A DNA stretch of 32,033 nt from contig JAISDV010000204.1 of the NCBI GenBank assembly GCA_031264545.1, positions 1 through 32,033 on the forward strand, read 5' to 3'. Both the position numbers and the translations under genes were made by a program. A model generated the notes under the pieces. It made no database searches and had not been told where the DNA came from. It saw only the letters and a list, made by a program, of their open reading frames with translations. Source of the DNA: Oscillospiraceae bacterium (GTDB lineage: Bacteria; Bacillota; Clostridia; Oscillospirales; Oscillospiraceae). Positions 5,863 to 14,362 of this stretch are shown here, piece by piece (position 1 is the first letter of the stretch; each line of letters begins with the position of its first letter).

Positions 5863-8103
5863 ATGGATAATTTTACCTACGAAAAGAATAGCGATCCGGA
5901 AGACAGCGCCGAGCTTTCCGTCGATTCCATTCTGGCCGAGTTTAAGGCGGAAGAGCAGGTTGAGGCGCTTATCGGAGGCGCGGTCTCGGAAGCTGCGGCC
6001 GTCTCAGTCACAGAAGCCGCTGTTTCCGCCGCCACCGGTGAGTCCGCCGCGGATTTCACCGCGCCGCAGCCGGAGTCCGCTCAGGCCGGGACGGATTTTT
6101 CTCTTGACGATTTGCTGGAGGACGCCAGATATTATGAGCCCGATGCTCCGGGCGACGTGCAGGCGCGGGGCACGGACAGACGCGCCGCCGCGCCGCCGGC
6201 GGACGGGACTGCCACAGTCATTTTTGAGAAGATCCCAAGGACGGATGAGGACGCGGTCTGGGCGGAGAGTTCGGAAGCTGCCCGGGAGCGGGATAAATAT
6301 GCGCCGCGCCGCGAATACGCCCTGCCGGAGGACGGTGAGGATGCTGGGCCCGCCGCGCGGGAAGGCGGCGTTAACCCGCTGATCACCCTCATCGCCGCAG
6401 CCTCGGCAAAACGCGCGGAAAAGCGCCGGACAGAGCGGGCACGGAAGGCGCGGGAGGAAAAGGGCCTTCCGCCCGAAATGCGCCCGGAAAAGGCGGCTCT
6501 GCTTTATATGGATCAGGCCGCCGCCATTCGCCTGCGGCTGCTGCTCTCGGTTTTTCTCAGCCTTACGCTCGTCTGGCTGAGCTACGGCCTTCCCGCTATG
6601 GGCAGCCTCGGTTCCAGCGGCTATGTGCGGACGCTGGTTTGTCTGATACTGATGCTCGTTTCGATGGTCGTGGGGCTTGACATTGTAACGACAGGTCTTA
6701 TGACCCTGTTCGCCAAAAAGCCCGGTCCGGAATCCCTCGTTGTGCTGTCCTGCCTTTTTTCCGCGGCGGACGCGGCCTATATCCTCGTCTCCGGCAACAC
6801 GGCGGACGGACTGCCTTTCTGCGCCGTTTCCGCCCTCTCGCTCAGCTTTGCCCTCTGGGGCGCCTACCTGAACTGCCGTAGCTTTGTGCTGAGCTTCCAC
6901 ACCGCGGCGCTTGCGAAGTCCCCCTCGGTCATCCTCTCCGAGGAAGGCGGTGAGGCGTTCGGCCGCGTCCTCGTCAAGGTCCAGCGCCCTGTTACGGGCT
7001 TTGTGCGGAAGAGCGAAGAGGCGGACGTTTTTGAAAAGGCCTTCCGGCTCTTTTCGCCGCTGCTGATCGCCTTTGCGGCAATACTCAGCCTGTTCTGCTT
7101 CCTGGCCGGCAAGGGCTGCGACAATCTGACGCACACGCTCTCGGCGGCCTTTTCGGTCTGTGCGTCGTTTTCCGCCGTGTTCGGCTTTGCGCTGCCCTTC
7201 TATGTGCTCACAAAGCGGCTCGCGCGCAGCGGCGCGGCAGTCGCGGGCTACGCGGGCTGCTCCGAGCTGGGCAGGGTCAATCCGGTCGTCGTCAAGGACG
7301 GGGATATTTTCCCCATTCGGACGCTTTCCATCGCCAATGTGACGATACCCGAGGGCTTTTACCCGGATAAGGTCATCTCTTACACTGCCAGTATGGTTGC
7401 CGCCGCCGGAATGGGCATCGCCCCGGTTTTTACGGAGCTGATGAAGAAAAACGGCTGCAGCATGAAAAAGGTCGAGGATTTCGCCTGCCACGAGGGCGGC
7501 GGTATCATCGCGCGGATAAACGGCGACCGGGTTTATATCGGTTCATCGAGCTTTATGCAGCTCATGGGCATACGCGCCGACAAGGGCGCGGGCTCACAGA
7601 GCGCCGTGTACACCGCGATAAACGACGCGCCCGCCGGCATATTCGAGATAAATTACGTCCCGGTCTCGTCCGTTCAGCGGGGGCTCGTCACGCTCCTGCG
7701 CGGCAGCACGGAGCCGGTTTTCGCCGTAAGGGATTTTAATATCACGCCCCTGCTTGTCCGGCAGAAGTTTCGTCTGCCCAGAGAGAGCTACGACTTTCCC
7801 TCCTTTGCAGACCGCTATGCGATCTCTTCCGCAGAGACCGAGGCCGGCGGCAGCGTCGTCGCCATGTTCGCCCGCGGGGGCCTGAATGCCGTCGCCGGGC
7901 TGGTAAAGCGCGGCAAAGCGCTCTATAACGGGCTTCTGCTGTGCGCCGTGCTCTCGGTTCTCGGCGCGTTCGCGGGCCTGCTCCTGATGCTCTCGATGTG
8001 CTGGACCGGGGCCTACGGCTCAGCCGGCGTCACCAACGCAATCTCGTTCATGCTGCTCTGGCTGGTGCCGGTGCTTGTGATCGCCATCGGCCAGAGAAGA
8101 TAG
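5863..8103 (+). CDS. degenerate P-type ATPase-like membrane protein (catalytic Asp lost)
   Basis: 746 residues. Residues 1-210 are acidic and low in complexity, ending in a charged basic-acidic helix (about 183-200). Eight membrane helices follow in the 6+2 pattern of P1B ATPases (about 222-242, 255-280, 288-310, 316-340, 396-416, 424-450, 686-712, 725-743). After helix 6, SELGRVNPVVVKDGDIFPIR (467-486) aligns with the family's LGRVDTVVFDKTGTLT region, but the phosphorylated Asp is Lys478 and the TGT is gone. Residues 543-565 (GGGIIARINGDRVYIGSSSFM region) match the ATP-domain loop, and VAMFARGGLNA (666-676) replaces the hinge VAMVGDGINDA. The actuator loop (345-392) is shortened and has no TGE; no CPC metal motif is seen. 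Pump activity is therefore unlikely, and a structural or regulatory role is possible. Probably the last gene of the metK-rlmB unit; a strong terminator follows. Confidence 0.75.
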   Translation: MDNFTYEKNSDPEDSAELSVDSILAEFKAEEQVEALIGGAVSEAAAVSVTEAAVSAATGESAADFTAPQPESAQAGTDFSLDDLLEDARYYEPDAPGDVQARGTDRRAAAPPADGTATVIFEKIPRTDEDAVWAESSEAARERDKYAPRREYALPEDGEDAGPAAREGGVNPLITLIAAASAKRAEKRRTERARKAREEKGLPPEMRPEKAALLYMDQAAAIRLRLLLSVFLSLTLVWLSYGLPAMGSLGSSGYVRTLVCLILMLVSMVVGLDIVTTGLMTLFAKKPGPESLVVLSCLFSAADAAYILVSGNTADGLPFCAVSALSLSFALWGAYLNCRSFVLSFHTAALAKSPSVILSEEGGEAFGRVLVKVQRPVTGFVRKSEEADVFEKAFRLFSPLLIAFAAILSLFCFLAGKGCDNLTHTLSAAFSVCASFSAVFGFALPFYVLTKRLARSGAAVAGYAGCSELGRVNPVVVKDGDIFPIRTLSIANVTIPEGFYPDKVISYTASMVAAAGMGIAPVFTELMKKNGCSMKKVEDFACHEGGGIIARINGDRVYIGSSSFMQLMGIRADKGAGSQSAVYTAINDAPAGIFEINYVPVSSVQRGLVTLLRGSTEPVFAVRDFNITPLLVRQKFRLPRESYDFPSFADRYAISSAETEAGGSVVAMFARGGLNAVAGLVKRGKALYNGLLLCAVLSVLGAFAGLLLMLSMCWTGAYGSAGVTNAISFMLLWLVPVLVIAIGQRR

Positions 8104-8120
8104 ACCGTCCCGGCACGCCG

Positions 8121-8167
8121 GGGCAGCGGGCACGCCGAAGCTTCCGGCGGGTCCGCTGCCCTTTTTT
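8121..8167 (+). terminator. intrinsic terminator after the pseudo-ATPase gene
   Basis: GGGCAGCGG (8121-8129) pairs with CCGCTGCCC (8153-8161), with further GC pairing within the loop, followed directly by six T. It ends the metK-to-8103 unit. Confidence 0.85.
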
Positions 8168-8228
8168 CGGAAAGGGCGCCATACGACGAAAATGACGAAG
8201 ACGCCCGTACTTTAACCTAAAAATATTG

Positions 8229-8257
8229 TTGCAAACGCCACTTTGCTTGTGTATAAT
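8229..8257 (+). promoter_or_regulatory. strong sigma-A promoter of the EF-G-like gene
   Basis: TTGCAA (8229-8234), 17 bases, TATAAT (8252-8257). An AAGGAG ribosome site at 8301-8306 precedes the ATG at 8317. Confidence 0.85.
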
Positions 8258-8316
8258 CTTATTGTATGAGCTTTAACATCAGGTTAATATAAATTCAAGT
8301 AAGGAGAACCCCCAAC

Positions 8317-10356
8317 ATGAGCTATGCAATAAAGAACATACGCAATATCTGTCTCTTAGGCCACGGAGGCAACGGAAAAACCAGTCTTGCCGAGAGCATT
8401 CTTTTTATGACCGGCGCGACAGACAGGCTTGGAAGGGTGGCCGACGGGACGACGGTTTCCGATTTTGACTCGGAAGAGATCCGCCGCAAGATCAGCATCG
8501 CCGATTCCGCCATGTTCTGCGAATACGGCGGCGTTAAAATAAATATCATCGACACCCCGGGCTACTTCGACTTTGCCGGCGAGGTCGCCCAGGCGCTCCG
8601 CGTCGCGGACGCGGGCATCGTCGTCTGCTCGGCCAAGGACGGCCTGAACGTCGGCGCCGAGAAAGCCTGGAAGGCCCTCACGGAGGCTAAAAAGCCCCGC
8701 GCCATCTTCATCTCCAGGTCCGACGAGGAAAATGCGAATTACGATAGAGCCTTCAGCTCCCTGCGCGAAAAGTTCGGCGTCTCCGTCTGCCCGATGGTCG
8801 CGCCCATTGTTGAAAATGAAAAAATCACCGGCCTGATCGAGATCGCGACCAGGAAAGCTTATCAATTCGACGCGAAGGGCAAGCGCGGAGAGATTCCTGT
8901 GCCCGAAAGCATGCAGGCCGAGCTTTCCAAGCTCTACAACACCCTCGCGGAGGGTATCGCCGAGACCAGCGAGGAACTGATGGACAAATATTTCGGCGGC
9001 GAGGCCTTCACCCAGGCTGAAATGAGCGCCGCGCTCGGCGAGGGCCTGCGCGACGGCTCTATCTGCCCCGTCTTTTGCGGCAGCGCGCTTACCTTCCTCG
9101 GCGTCTCCCTGCTGCTCGATGCCATCGTCAGCTACTTTCCCACCCCGCACGAGGGCGCCGATCCGGTGAATGAAGCCGGACCCTCCGCAGCCGTTATTTA
9201 CAAAACCGTCTCCGACCAATACGGCAAATTCAGCCTGTTCAAGGTCGTTTCCGGCAAGATCACGAACGACATGACCCTCATCAATCCCCGCACGGGCACG
9301 AGCGAAAAGATCGGCCATATCTATGTCATGCAGGGCAAGAAGAATATCGAGGTCAACGAAATCTCCTGCGGAGACCTCGGCGCGGTGTCCAAGCTCTCGG
9401 ACACCAAGACGGGCGATACGCTCTGCGCGGCCTCGCTCAACAAGGCGCTTCCGGGCATCAGCTATGCCGCCCCCTGCTACGCCATGGCCATCGCCCCCAA
9501 GACTAAGGGGCAGGAAGACAAGATCGCCATGGGTCTTTCCCGCCTTTCCGAGGAGGATCTCACTTTCACCTATACCAACAACGCCGAAACGCATCAGCTC
9601 GTCATCTCCGGCGCGGGCGATATCCACCTGGACACGCTCTGCTCCAAGCTCAGGAACAAGTTCGGCGTTGACGTCGTGCTGAGCCCCGCCCGCGTACCCT
9701 ACCGCGAGAAGATCCGCGGCAAGGTCAAGGTCCAGGGACGCCACAAGAAGCAGTCCGGCGGACACGGCCAGTTCGGCGACGTCTGGATCGAATTCGAGCC
9801 GCAGAGCGAAACCGAAGACCTCGTTTTCGCTGAAAGCGTCTTCGGCGGCGCGGTTCCCAAAAACTTCTTCCCCGCCGTTGAGAAGGGTCTCCGCGAGAGC
9901 ATCCAGAAGGGTGTGCTCGCGGGCTACCCGGTCGTTTTTCTCAAGGCCACGCTGGTCGATGGTTCCTATCACCCCGTCGACTCCTCTGAAATGGCCTTTA
10001 AAACCGCCGCCAGTCTCGCCTATAAGGCCGGCCTTCCCAAGGCGAACCCCGTGATCCTCGAGCCGATCGCTTCTCTCAAAGTCACAATTCCGGACGCCTA
10101 TATGGGCGATATCATGTCCGACCTTTCCAAGCGCCGCGGCAACCCCATGGGCATGAGCGCACATGACGGTATGCAGATCGTCGAAGCCGAGGTTCCGATG
10201 GCCGAAATGGGCAGCTATGCCATCGACCTGCGCTCTATGACGCAGGGACGCGGCAGCTTCACCTTCGCGTTCGTCCGTTATGAGGAAACCCCCGCTATGA
10301 TTCAGCAAAAGATCATAGAGGAGGCCAAGGCGCTCGCCTCCGGCGACGAGGACTGA
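8317..10356 (+). CDS. EF-G-like translation factor GTPase
   Basis: 679 residues, with the full EF-G domain order. The GTPase domain has a P-loop GHGGNGKTS (15-23) and DTPGYFDF (79-86). The G4 motif, normally NKxD, is SRSD (133-136), which may alter nucleotide affinity. Domain II starts near residue 290. Domain IV carries HKKQSGGHGQFGDVWIEFEP, and the C-terminal domain has the MGSYAIDLRSMTQGRGSF stretch. The switch-1 RGITI motif of true EF-G is replaced by RKISI. This is the paralogous EF-G-like group rather than the main fusA, which usually sits by rpsL-rpsG and is not in this window. The specific job of this paralogue is not established. Single gene between a strong promoter and convergent rpoN. 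Confidence 0.88.
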   Translation: MSYAIKNIRNICLLGHGGNGKTSLAESILFMTGATDRLGRVADGTTVSDFDSEEIRRKISIADSAMFCEYGGVKINIIDTPGYFDFAGEVAQALRVADAGIVVCSAKDGLNVGAEKAWKALTEAKKPRAIFISRSDEENANYDRAFSSLREKFGVSVCPMVAPIVENEKITGLIEIATRKAYQFDAKGKRGEIPVPESMQAELSKLYNTLAEGIAETSEELMDKYFGGEAFTQAEMSAALGEGLRDGSICPVFCGSALTFLGVSLLLDAIVSYFPTPHEGADPVNEAGPSAAVIYKTVSDQYGKFSLFKVVSGKITNDMTLINPRTGTSEKIGHIYVMQGKKNIEVNEISCGDLGAVSKLSDTKTGDTLCAASLNKALPGISYAAPCYAMAIAPKTKGQEDKIAMGLSRLSEEDLTFTYTNNAETHQLVISGAGDIHLDTLCSKLRNKFGVDVVLSPARVPYREKIRGKVKVQGRHKKQSGGHGQFGDVWIEFEPQSETEDLVFAESVFGGAVPKNFFPAVEKGLRESIQKGVLAGYPVVFLKATLVDGSYHPVDSSEMAFKTAASLAYKAGLPKANPVILEPIASLKVTIPDAYMGDIMSDLSKRRGNPMGMSAHDGMQIVEAEVPMAEMGSYAIDLRSMTQGRGSFTFAFVRYEETPAMIQQKIIEEAKALASGDED

Positions 10357-10420
10357 CGGCAGGCCCTCTCTCAACGCGCCGCAGCATAAAACAGTGCGCA
10401 CATGCGTATGAAATTATTGT

Positions 10421-11746
10421 TTATGAATACACCCTGCGACGCGAGGAGGCCGGAATGCCCAGCTCGTCGCGGTATTTGGCGACTGTACGGCGGCTGACGC
10501 TTATACCGAGTCTCTTCAAGCTTTCCGCTATTTCCCCGTCGCTGAGCGGGGACTGCCTGTCCTCGCCGAGGATGATGCTCTGTATGCTGTTTTCGATACT
10601 GTTTTTCGTCATGGTCGGATGCGCTTCTGCCGTGGGCTTCGGGAAAAAATAATCCGTCGGAAACAGCCCCCAGTCGCACTCGACATACTTGTCCTTGAGC
10701 GCGCGGCTTACGGTTGATTCGCTCCTGACGATCCGCTCCGCCAGCTCTTTACGGCTGAAGGGCAGGAGGTAGTCCGGCCCGCTCTCGAAAAAGGCCCGCT
10801 GGCTGTTTAAAAGCTGGGACGCGCAGTCCATGAGCGTTTCACACCGCTGCCTGATGCTGTCCCGCAGCCATTGGGCCTTTTTCATGTTTTCGTACAGAAA
10901 GGTCCGGACGGTCTCGTTATCCGTCTCCTTATATATTTTCGAATAGGTATCGTCGATCATAATGCTGTCCGCGCGAAGCTGGTTCAGCTCGACGGCGAAG
11001 CCCTTTTCCCGTTTAAAAATCCTGATGTCCGGCGCGATATATCCGCTGCCCCTGTGCCTGGTCTCCATCATCAGGGGTTTGGGGTCGAGCGTTTTGATGA
11101 GCTGCTGGGCGCTCACGACGCGTTGGAGGGGAAGGCCTGTTTTCCTCGCGATCTGCGGAAGCTGGTTTTTCCCGAGAAGCTCGAGGTGATCCTGCGCGAT
11201 CTTCCAGGCGTCGCTGTCCTTGAGACCCTTCCGCTCAAGCTGGAGCAGAATGCACTCGCGCGGATTGAACGCGCCGACGCCCGCGGGCTCGAGCGAGCGA
11301 AGAAGATCGAGCGCCGTTTTGAGATCGTTCAGCGAAATATTCGAGGCCTGCGCAAGGCGCTCCACATCGTCGTAATACAGATAGCCGTTTTCATCGAGCA
11401 GGTAGATCAGCGCGTAGCCGATATGCTCGATCTCCAGAGACGGCCTGAGCATCGCAAACTGCAGGCGGAGACTCATAATCGGCGAGTTGTCGTCGTCCGC
11501 GACGATATCCGCAAGGACGGCCTCATTGTTGTCGTCGGTCGCATAATGGGAGTTCCGGCGGCACTTTTCCGCGTAGTCGATGCTGTCAAAGGTGATAACG
11601 GGATTTTCCTCAAGCTCCTTCATAAGATAGTCGTAAAGCTCTGTGGAAGGCATCTGAAGCACCCGCAGAGACTGCAGCATACGCGGAGAAAGGATCTGCA
11701 CCTGCTCCTGTTCCTGCATCTGGTGGGCGGCGAAGCTGTTTTCCAA
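10421..11746 (-). CDS. rpoN: RNA polymerase sigma-54 factor
   Basis: 441 residues from the chosen start. Region I has the QIL-SPRMLQSLRVLQMPSTEL activator-interaction motif. The middle contains the core-binding domain, and the C-terminus has the RpoN box SRRTVAKYRDELGIP, which reads the -24 element. The start is a TTG at 11746: AGGAGG at 11759-11754 sits 7 bases upstream, while the upstream ATG at 11833 lacks such a site and adds 29 atypical residues. Sigma-54 needs an ATP-driven enhancer-binding activator; none is encoded here, but a -24/-12 promoter lies at the right end of the window. It converges with the EF-G-like gene, and no clear terminator is seen between them. Confidence 0.95.
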   Translation of the reverse strand: MENSFAAHQMQEQEQVQILSPRMLQSLRVLQMPSTELYDYLMKELEENPVITFDSIDYAEKCRRNSHYATDDNNEAVLADIVADDDNSPIMSLRLQFAMLRPSLEIEHIGYALIYLLDENGYLYYDDVERLAQASNISLNDLKTALDLLRSLEPAGVGAFNPRECILLQLERKGLKDSDAWKIAQDHLELLGKNQLPQIARKTGLPLQRVVSAQQLIKTLDPKPLMMETRHRGSGYIAPDIRIFKREKGFAVELNQLRADSIMIDDTYSKIYKETDNETVRTFLYENMKKAQWLRDSIRQRCETLMDCASQLLNSQRAFFESGPDYLLPFSRKELAERIVRSESTVSRALKDKYVECDWGLFPTDYFFPKPTAEAHPTMTKNSIENSIQSIILGEDRQSPLSDGEIAESLKRLGISVSRRTVAKYRDELGIPASSRRRVYS

Positions 11747-11901
11747 GGCGCTGCCTCCTATCTCATCAAGTCGGGTTTTGACAGAGAAAAGCGTTTCAGG
11801 CTCGTGCGGGGGCACACGCCGGAGCTGCGGCACAGGGCCGTGCCCGATTCTGCTTAAAGGCTCCGGGCAAATGACAAAAAATTATCGGAAGCTGCTATAA
11901 A

Positions 11902-11930
11902 ATTATAGCATGCTGACCAACTTTTATCAA
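11902..11930 (-). promoter_or_regulatory. sigma-A promoter of rpoN
   Basis: Minus strand: TTGATA (11930-11925), 17 bases ending in TGC, TATAAT (11907-11902). This is an extended -10 promoter and leaves a leader of about 150 bases before the TTG start, consistent with the internal start choice. Confidence 0.8.
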
Positions 11931-11964
11931 GACGGCAGCCTTCTCCAATTGTCGTATTATGCGA

Positions 11965-12008
11965 AAAAGCTTCGCCGCCGCAGGATTCGGGCACTGCGGC
12001 GGCGAAGC
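11965..12008 (-). terminator. intrinsic terminator after the PAP2 gene
   Basis: A perfect 15-bp stem (12008-11994 with 11983-11969) with a 10-base loop, then CTTTTTC on the minus strand. It starts at the base after the PAP2 stop codon and closes the scfA-to-PAP2 unit. Confidence 0.9.
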
Positions 12009-12566
12009 TCACTGTCCTTTACCCTGCTGGGCCTGCGGGCTGCAATATCGCCGCAAAAGCAGGAAAACGGCGAGCGAAACCAGTGTGCCGACGAGCATGC
12101 CGGCCAGAACGTCGCTCGGGTAGTGTACCCCGACATAGCAGCGCGAAAAGGCGATCAGCACGGCGGGGATATAAGCGAGCGCGCCGCGCCTGCCGAAGGC
12201 CAGCGCAAGAGCGATGGCGGCGGCGAAGCTCGAGTTCGCGTGGCCGGACGGGAAGGAATACGAGCTGAGCGGAGCGACGAGGATCTCGAGTCCCGGCACG
12301 GCGTCGTAGGGTCTTGCCCGCGCGACCAGCGCTTTGATCAGAAAATCGTTTACAACGTATGCCGCGAGCAGGCAGATCAACATAAAAAATCCGCCAAGCC
12401 TTGTCTTCTTGGGAATGAGCAGAACAAGGCCCGTCAGTATCCAGCAGATTCCGGAATTGCCGATCAGAGAGAAAAAGACCATCAGGCCGGTGAGAAAAGG
12501 CGCGCGGAGCTGTGTCTGAATACAGAGGAGGGCGCCTGAGTCCAGACTCTGAATAAGCCCGGTCAC
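12009..12566 (-). CDS. PAP2-family membrane phosphatase
   Basis: 185 residues with five to six membrane helices. All three acid-phosphatase motifs are intact: K78 with R85-P86 (KALVARARP), PSGH at 106-109, and SRCYVGVHYPSD (141-152, with His148 and Asp152). Members dephosphorylate lipid pyrophosphates or phosphatidyl phosphates at the outer membrane face. An undecaprenyl-diphosphate phosphatase (BcrC-like) role in cell-wall carrier recycling is the most likely, but the substrate cannot be read from the sequence. Its start overlaps the end of the hexapeptide transferase gene by 4 bases, so the two are translationally coupled. Confidence 0.85.
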   Translation of the reverse strand: MTGLIQSLDSGALLCIQTQLRAPFLTGLMVFFSLIGNSGICWILTGLVLLIPKKTRLGGFFMLICLLAAYVVNDFLIKALVARARPYDAVPGLEILVAPLSSYSFPSGHANSSFAAAIALALAFGRRGALAYIPAVLIAFSRCYVGVHYPSDVLAGMLVGTLVSLAVFLLLRRYCSPQAQQGKGQ

Positions 12567-13276
12567 GGCTTTAGCTCCACGACCGCGTTTTCCTCCATGA
12601 GGGTCTTATGCGCGTGGTAAACGCGCTTGCGGGCCGGAACGAAGCCGCGTACGTTCGTCAGCGGAAAAATCCAGCTGTATGGGCCGATATGCGTGCCCGG
12701 CTGGGTGACGGCGTTTGCGCCGAGACGCGCGCTGTCACCGAGAATACAGCCGAAAAAGCTGTCACCGAGGTCGATGCGTGTCTCGCCCAGCTTCAGCACG
12801 GCGTTGGTCTGGTCAAATTTCCGGTTCGCCGTGATCGCGCCGCTGCCGATCCGTGCGGAAGCGCCGAGGACGCTGTCTCCCGCGAAGGCAAGCGAAGCGA
12901 TTTTCGCGCCGCCGAAGAGGACGCAGTGCTTGAGCTCGCTGCCGTGGCCGATGCTGCAGCCGTCGGCGATGATCGTGTTTGGGCGTATCACCGCGCCGGG
13001 CATGATTTCACAATTTTTACCGATATAGACCGGGCCGATGACGGTCACGCCGTTATAGATGACCGTCCCCTCCCCGATAAAGTAATTGCCGTACAGCTCA
13101 GGCGCGTCTCCGCGTATTTCGGCGTAGTTTTCTTTAACACCCGGTTCGGCAATATGCTCCTTTAGGTAGATTTTCGCCTTATGAAGTATCTCGTAAGCTT
13201 CGGAAATGCCGTCAAAGAAGTTTTCGATCGGAAATTTGTCGCGCTTCTGAAAATAGTAGTCGAGCTTTGTGGACAT
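12563..13276 (-). CDS. left-handed beta-helix (hexapeptide repeat) transferase-like protein, GlmU C-domain type
   Basis: 237 residues. After about 65 N-terminal residues comes a run of hexapeptide repeats ([LIV]-G-x4) from about 66 to 205, such as GPVYIGKNCEIMPGAVIRPN, TIIADGCSIGHGSELKHCVL and DSARLGANAVTQPGTHIGPY. The fold is that of the acetyltransferase half of GlmU; there is no N-terminal pyrophosphorylase domain (no LAAGxGTRM). It probably acts on a nucleotide sugar or as a related acyltransferase, and the substrate is unknown. Start: the ATG at 13276 has AGGAGGAGG upstream. Cotranscribed with the PAP2 gene, which hints at cell-envelope function. Confidence 0.75.
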   Translation of the reverse strand: MSTKLDYYFQKRDKFPIENFFDGISEAYEILHKAKIYLKEHIAEPGVKENYAEIRGDAPELYGNYFIGEGTVIYNGVTVIGPVYIGKNCEIMPGAVIRPNTIIADGCSIGHGSELKHCVLFGGAKIASLAFAGDSVLGASARIGSGAITANRKFDQTNAVLKLGETRIDLGDSFFGCILGDSARLGANAVTQPGTHIGPYSWIFPLTNVRGFVPARKRVYHAHKTLMEENAVVELKP

Positions 13277-13354
13277 GGTGCCTCCTCCTTACAGCCTGGC
13301 CGGCGATGGCCGCACGGACCCCGGACAGACGGTTTTGCCCGGCGCGCAGCGGCC

Positions 13355-14290
13355 TCAGTATTTATATTTCCCTCCACCCAAAAACTCCGTGAGCAAGGCG
13401 TCCCGGGGCAAAAGCTTCGGGTCGATCGGCTCAAAGAGCGCGAAAGCGGATGCGATGTCCCGCAGCTCCGCGCAGCGTTCCGCACTATCGGGAACATTTG
13501 CGAAAAGCTTCTGTGCAACCGGCTTCATAATACAAACCTCATAGGGCAGGGAGGAATCGAATTTCCAGTCCGCTTTGTCCTTGAAAGGGCTGATGTGTGC
13601 CTTCTCGCCGCGGCGGACGTTCGCCCAAATCCCGAAGGTATATTCCGGCGAGGCCCCGCGAAAGAGTTTATCACGCACAACACGGCGGACAAGCCGCATC
13701 CAGGTGCCTTTGAAGCAGAGCTCTCCTGCGCCGTTTTCAACGTTTGACCGCGCACTGATATAGAGTCTGAGCGCATCGGGATTTGCGGCGGTCAGCGTAT
13801 CGTTGAGCGCATGGATACCTTCAACAACGACAATGTCATTTTTTCCGATCTTCAGCCTTTTTGAAGGGCTGTCAGCCCGGCGCTGCTCGGCAAAAAGGTA
13901 TTTCGGCACTTCGACGGTCTCGCCCGCTGCCAGCTTATGAAAATGTGCGCTGAGCAGTTCCATGTCCACACACTGCGGCGCCTCGAGGTCCGGCTCGCCG
14001 GCGGCGGTTCTCGGTGAATTTTCGTCGATCGTCCGGAAATAGCTGTCCATCGCAAGCGCGGTAGTGTTTATCCCGCGGCGGGACAGCTCCTCCTCGAGCT
14101 TTTTCGCGGTCGTCGTTTTCCCGCTGCCGGAAGGGCCGCTCATCAGGACGATCGGGCTTTCACTGCGGTGCTTCTGGATAAGATCCGCAGCATAGCGCAC
14201 TTTCGCGTCATAATCCGCGTTGCACGCCAGAATAAAGTCCCCGGGGGACTTTATTGCCCGCTCGTTGATCTCGTCGAGAAAAAATGCCAT
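13355..14290 (-). CDS. nucleoside kinase, uridine kinase family
   Basis: 311 residues. The phosphate loop is GPSGSGKT (52-59). It is followed by the ALAMDSYFRTIDENSPRT substrate region, the VVVEGIHALND Walker-B-like strand, and the conserved LRLYISARSN and RRVVRDKLFRG stretches. Such enzymes phosphorylate uridine/cytidine or other nucleosides with ATP or GTP. The family in Clostridia is often annotated only as nucleoside kinase, and the substrate here is not clear. Start: the ATG at 14290 has GGGAGG upstream. It lies 72 bases after hemZ and 78 bases before the hexapeptide gene, within the same minus-strand run. Confidence 0.85.
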   Translation of the reverse strand: MAFFLDEINERAIKSPGDFILACNADYDAKVRYAADLIQKHRSESPIVLMSGPSGSGKTTTAKKLEEELSRRGINTTALAMDSYFRTIDENSPRTAAGEPDLEAPQCVDMELLSAHFHKLAAGETVEVPKYLFAEQRRADSPSKRLKIGKNDIVVVEGIHALNDTLTAANPDALRLYISARSNVENGAGELCFKGTWMRLVRRVVRDKLFRGASPEYTFGIWANVRRGEKAHISPFKDKADWKFDSSLPYEVCIMKPVAQKLFANVPDSAERCAELRDIASAFALFEPIDPKLLPRDALLTEFLGGGKYKY

Positions 14291-14362
14291 TGGCTGTACC
14301 TCCCATGTGCGATCTTGCTGTTCCGGCTGCGTTGTCCGCCTTGACCGGCGGCCAATTCCGGC

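Noticed and set aside
8356..10401. A 681-codon open frame antisense to the EF-G-like gene, and similar long antisense frames at 4111-5505, 6004-7491 and 22746-24113
   Set aside because: They mirror GC-rich codon usage of well-identified genes on the other strand, have no family likeness and no ribosome sites. They are shadows.
10871..11857. 328-codon plus-strand frame opposite rpoN
   Set aside because: It is fully antisense to a clearly recognised sigma-54 gene and has no recognisable domain.
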